Source of the DNA: TMED27 sp964350435
GTDB lineage: Bacteria; Pseudomonadota; Alphaproteobacteria; Micavibrionales; Micavibrionaceae
Direction of reading: 5' to 3'
DNA: 64,000 bases
Assembly: GCA_964350435.1 (NCBI GenBank)
Contig: CAYGJS010000003.1
Coordinates: 1-64,000 of the forward strand
Position 1 is the stretch's first letter. Each line of letters begins with the position of its first letter. The notes under the pieces are model-generated. The model saw only the letters and a program-made list of their open reading frames with translations, was not told the DNA's origin and ran no database searches. Made by a program: the position numbers and the translations under genes. Positions 63,012 to 64,000 of the stretch are shown here, in pieces.

Positions 63012-63465
63012 TTTTTAACACGAAGCGAATAAGATGCACGAAGCTGTTCAGCGTTTAGAAACACCTTCTTTTGATTTTGAGCCATTATCAAGAGAGATTG
63101 TTGATTGTGCTTTCCAAATTCACCAGACTATAGGGGCTGGTTTGTTAGAGGGTGTTTATGAAGATTGTTTTGAGATTGAGCTGAAAAAGCGCAATATCGC
63201 TTTTGAGCGTCAAAAAATAATTAAGGTGGAATATGCAGGCGTTTTTATTCCGACAACATACAGGTTGGATTTGGTTGTCGAGGGCAGAATTATTGTTGAG
63301 TTGAAAAGCGTTGAAAAAATTATACGGGCTCATCAGGCTCAAATTCTGACGTATATGAAAACTTCTGATATTAAAATCGGGCTTATTATAAATTTTGGAG
63401 ATCCATATTTTAAATCAGGCGTTAAACGCTTCGTGTTATAACTTCTTTGCTTCGTGTTAAAAAAA
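63012..63465 (+). mobile_element. TIR-flanked GxxExxY cassette after pdhC
   Basis: 454 bp. Left arm 63012-63043 and right arm 63429-63465 are inverted copies sharing TTTTTAACACGAAGC and a second CACGAAG about 20 nt inward. It begins 2 nt after the pdhC stop and ends at AAAAAGGAA, the ribosome-binding site of the next gene. The enclosed gene starts within the left arm and stops within the right arm (RFVL-stop). Confidence 0.65.
63034..63441 (+). CDS. GxxExxY family protein (PD-(D/E)XK nuclease-like), copy 2
   Basis: 135 aa, paralogous to the protein at 61293 but clearly diverged. The same positions are kept: G36, E39, Y42 (GLLEGVYEDCF) and D79, E89, K91, Q101, Q103 of the nuclease-like core. 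Function unknown. A/T-richer than pdhC. Start ATG 63034 lies inside the left inverted repeat. Confidence 0.88.
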   Translation: MHEAVQRLETPSFDFEPLSREIVDCAFQIHQTIGAGLLEGVYEDCFEIELKKRNIAFERQKIIKVEYAGVFIPTTYRLDLVVEGRIIVELKSVEKIIRAHQAQILTYMKTSDIKIGLIINFGDPYFKSGVKRFVL

Positions 63466-63477
63466 GGAATTGTTATT

Positions 63478-64000
63478 ATGATCAATCGAAGGCCAATCGT
63501 CGGTGTTATGGGTTCGCATGAACATGAGTGGGAAGATTTTGCTGATCCTGTTGGGGATTTGCTTGCGCGGCGCGGGTTTAATCTGCTGACCGGTGCGGGC
63601 GAGGGCGTGATGACCTGCGTGGCGCGTGCGTTTACCCAAGTAAAGAACCGTGAGGGTGTGGCGATCGGGATTTTGCCGGCGGTGGATTACAAGGGGCAGA
63701 ATTTGAATGAAGCGGAGTATCCTAATCCTTATATCGAAATTCCGATGATTACGCCGCTGTCTATGAAAGCGCAGAGTGATATTATGCCGTTTTCCCGCAA
63801 TTTAACGAATGTTATGACGAGTAAGGCCTTGATTATTTTACCGGGATCGCATGGGACGAAGAACGAGGTGTCGCTTGCTCTTATGTATGACAAGCCAATG
63901 ATATTGTTTGGGCCGGAGCACGCGTTTGATAGTTTTCCAGAGGAGCCCCTGCGCGCTGAAGACATTACGCATGTGGCGCAGTTTCTGGATGATGTTTTCG
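63478..64000 (+). CDS. SLOG/LOG-superfamily (lysine decarboxylase-like) protein, 5' part
   Basis: Open to the window edge, 174 codons seen. MINRRPIVGVMGSHEHEW is a Rossmann-like start; LLTGAGEGVMTCVARAF (about 37-53), SDIMPFSRNLTNVMTSKALIILPGSHGTKNEVSLAL (about 100-135) match the nucleotide-binding pattern of the SLOG/LOG group (PGGxGT-like written PGSHGTKNE). Members include cytokinin phosphoribohydrolases and nucleotide sensors; which applies is unclear. AAGGAA upstream of the ATG comes from the end of the adjoining cassette. Confidence 0.7.
   Translation, partial: MINRRPIVGVMGSHEHEWEDFADPVGDLLARRGFNLLTGAGEGVMTCVARAFTQVKNREGVAIGILPAVDYKGQNLNEAEYPNPYIEIPMITPLSMKAQSDIMPFSRNLTNVMTSKALIILPGSHGTKNEVSLALMYDKPMILFGPEHAFDSFPEEPLRAEDITHVAQFLDDVF

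Noticed and set aside
1..64000. tRNA or rRNA genes, CRISPR arrays, prophage or IS transposase genes
   Set aside because: None was recognised; every gap is under 300 bases, and no spaced direct repeats or transposase motifs were seen. Absence of tRNAs was judged by eye only.

Overview
This window looks like the chromosome of an alphaproteobacterium. The evidence is gene order: nuo genes, then birA-coaX-RNase J-DUF1467-proS-lolC-lolD-dnaE, rpsB-tsf-pyrH-frr-uppS-cdsA-dxr-rseP-bamA-skp-lpxD-fabZ-lpxA-lpxI-lpxB, a ppiD/trp/lexA/comEC/gltX/gltA block, and tpiA-secG-pyrG ... kdsA-eno-ftsB-pdhA-pdhB-pdhC. Other alphaproteobacterial traits are LpxI in place of LpxH, an E1-beta subunit with its own lipoyl domain, and a GTTC-N7-GTTC SOS box in front of lexA. 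A deep-branching, Micavibrio-like lineage is a guess. Almost every gene is a core housekeeping gene. No tRNA, rRNA, CRISPR array, prophage or classical IS element was recognised, and no gene-free gap exceeds 300 bases.

Layout. 1-1136: 5' part of purL (minus strand), broken by a palindromic repeat at the window edge. 1220-12162: complex I genes nuoG to nuoN, with a MazG-like NTP pyrophosphohydrolase after nuoG and an antisense PagL-like lipid A deacylase between nuoI and nuoJ. 12166-20389: birA, coaX, RNase J, a GNAT cassette, DUF1467, a secreted protein, a eukaryote/archaeal-type proS, lolC, lolD and an orphan ORF. 20438-38903: dnaE, translation factors, isoprenoid/phospholipid enzymes and the outer-membrane/lipid A assembly line. 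38906-51593: mostly minus strand (gltA, gltX, lexA, trpC, trpD, trpG, trpE, ppiD), with comEC and a polysaccharide-deacetylase-like gene on the plus strand. 51693-64000: tpiA, secG, pyrG, rlpA-like, kdsA, an orphan, eno, ftsB and the pyruvate dehydrogenase genes, ending in a SLOG/LOG-like gene that runs off the window.

The most unusual content is two layers of small inserted DNA. First, three single-gene cassettes of 454-473 bp lie 2-5 nt behind the stop codon of an operon gene (rnj, pdhB, pdhC). Each has imperfect terminal inverted repeats built on TTAACRCGRAG followed by two further CRRAG-like steps. Two carry GxxExxY-family PD-(D/E)XK proteins and one carries a GNAT acetyltransferase. The pdhB-pdhC cassette is also flanked by a 12-nt direct repeat with one mismatch. 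Second, palindromic repeats of two families sit in protein-coding genes (purL, pdhB linker, pdhC linker) and just upstream of nuoH, much as Rickettsia palindromic elements do. The pdh locus alone holds four such insertions in about 4 kb.

Functionally the window combines respiration (complex I, citrate synthase, pyruvate dehydrogenase), envelope building (Lpx pathway, BamA, Skp, RseP, LolCD, KdsA, PagL-like), translation and replication (S2, EF-Ts, RRF, ProRS, GluRS, DnaE), tryptophan synthesis, and SOS control by LexA.
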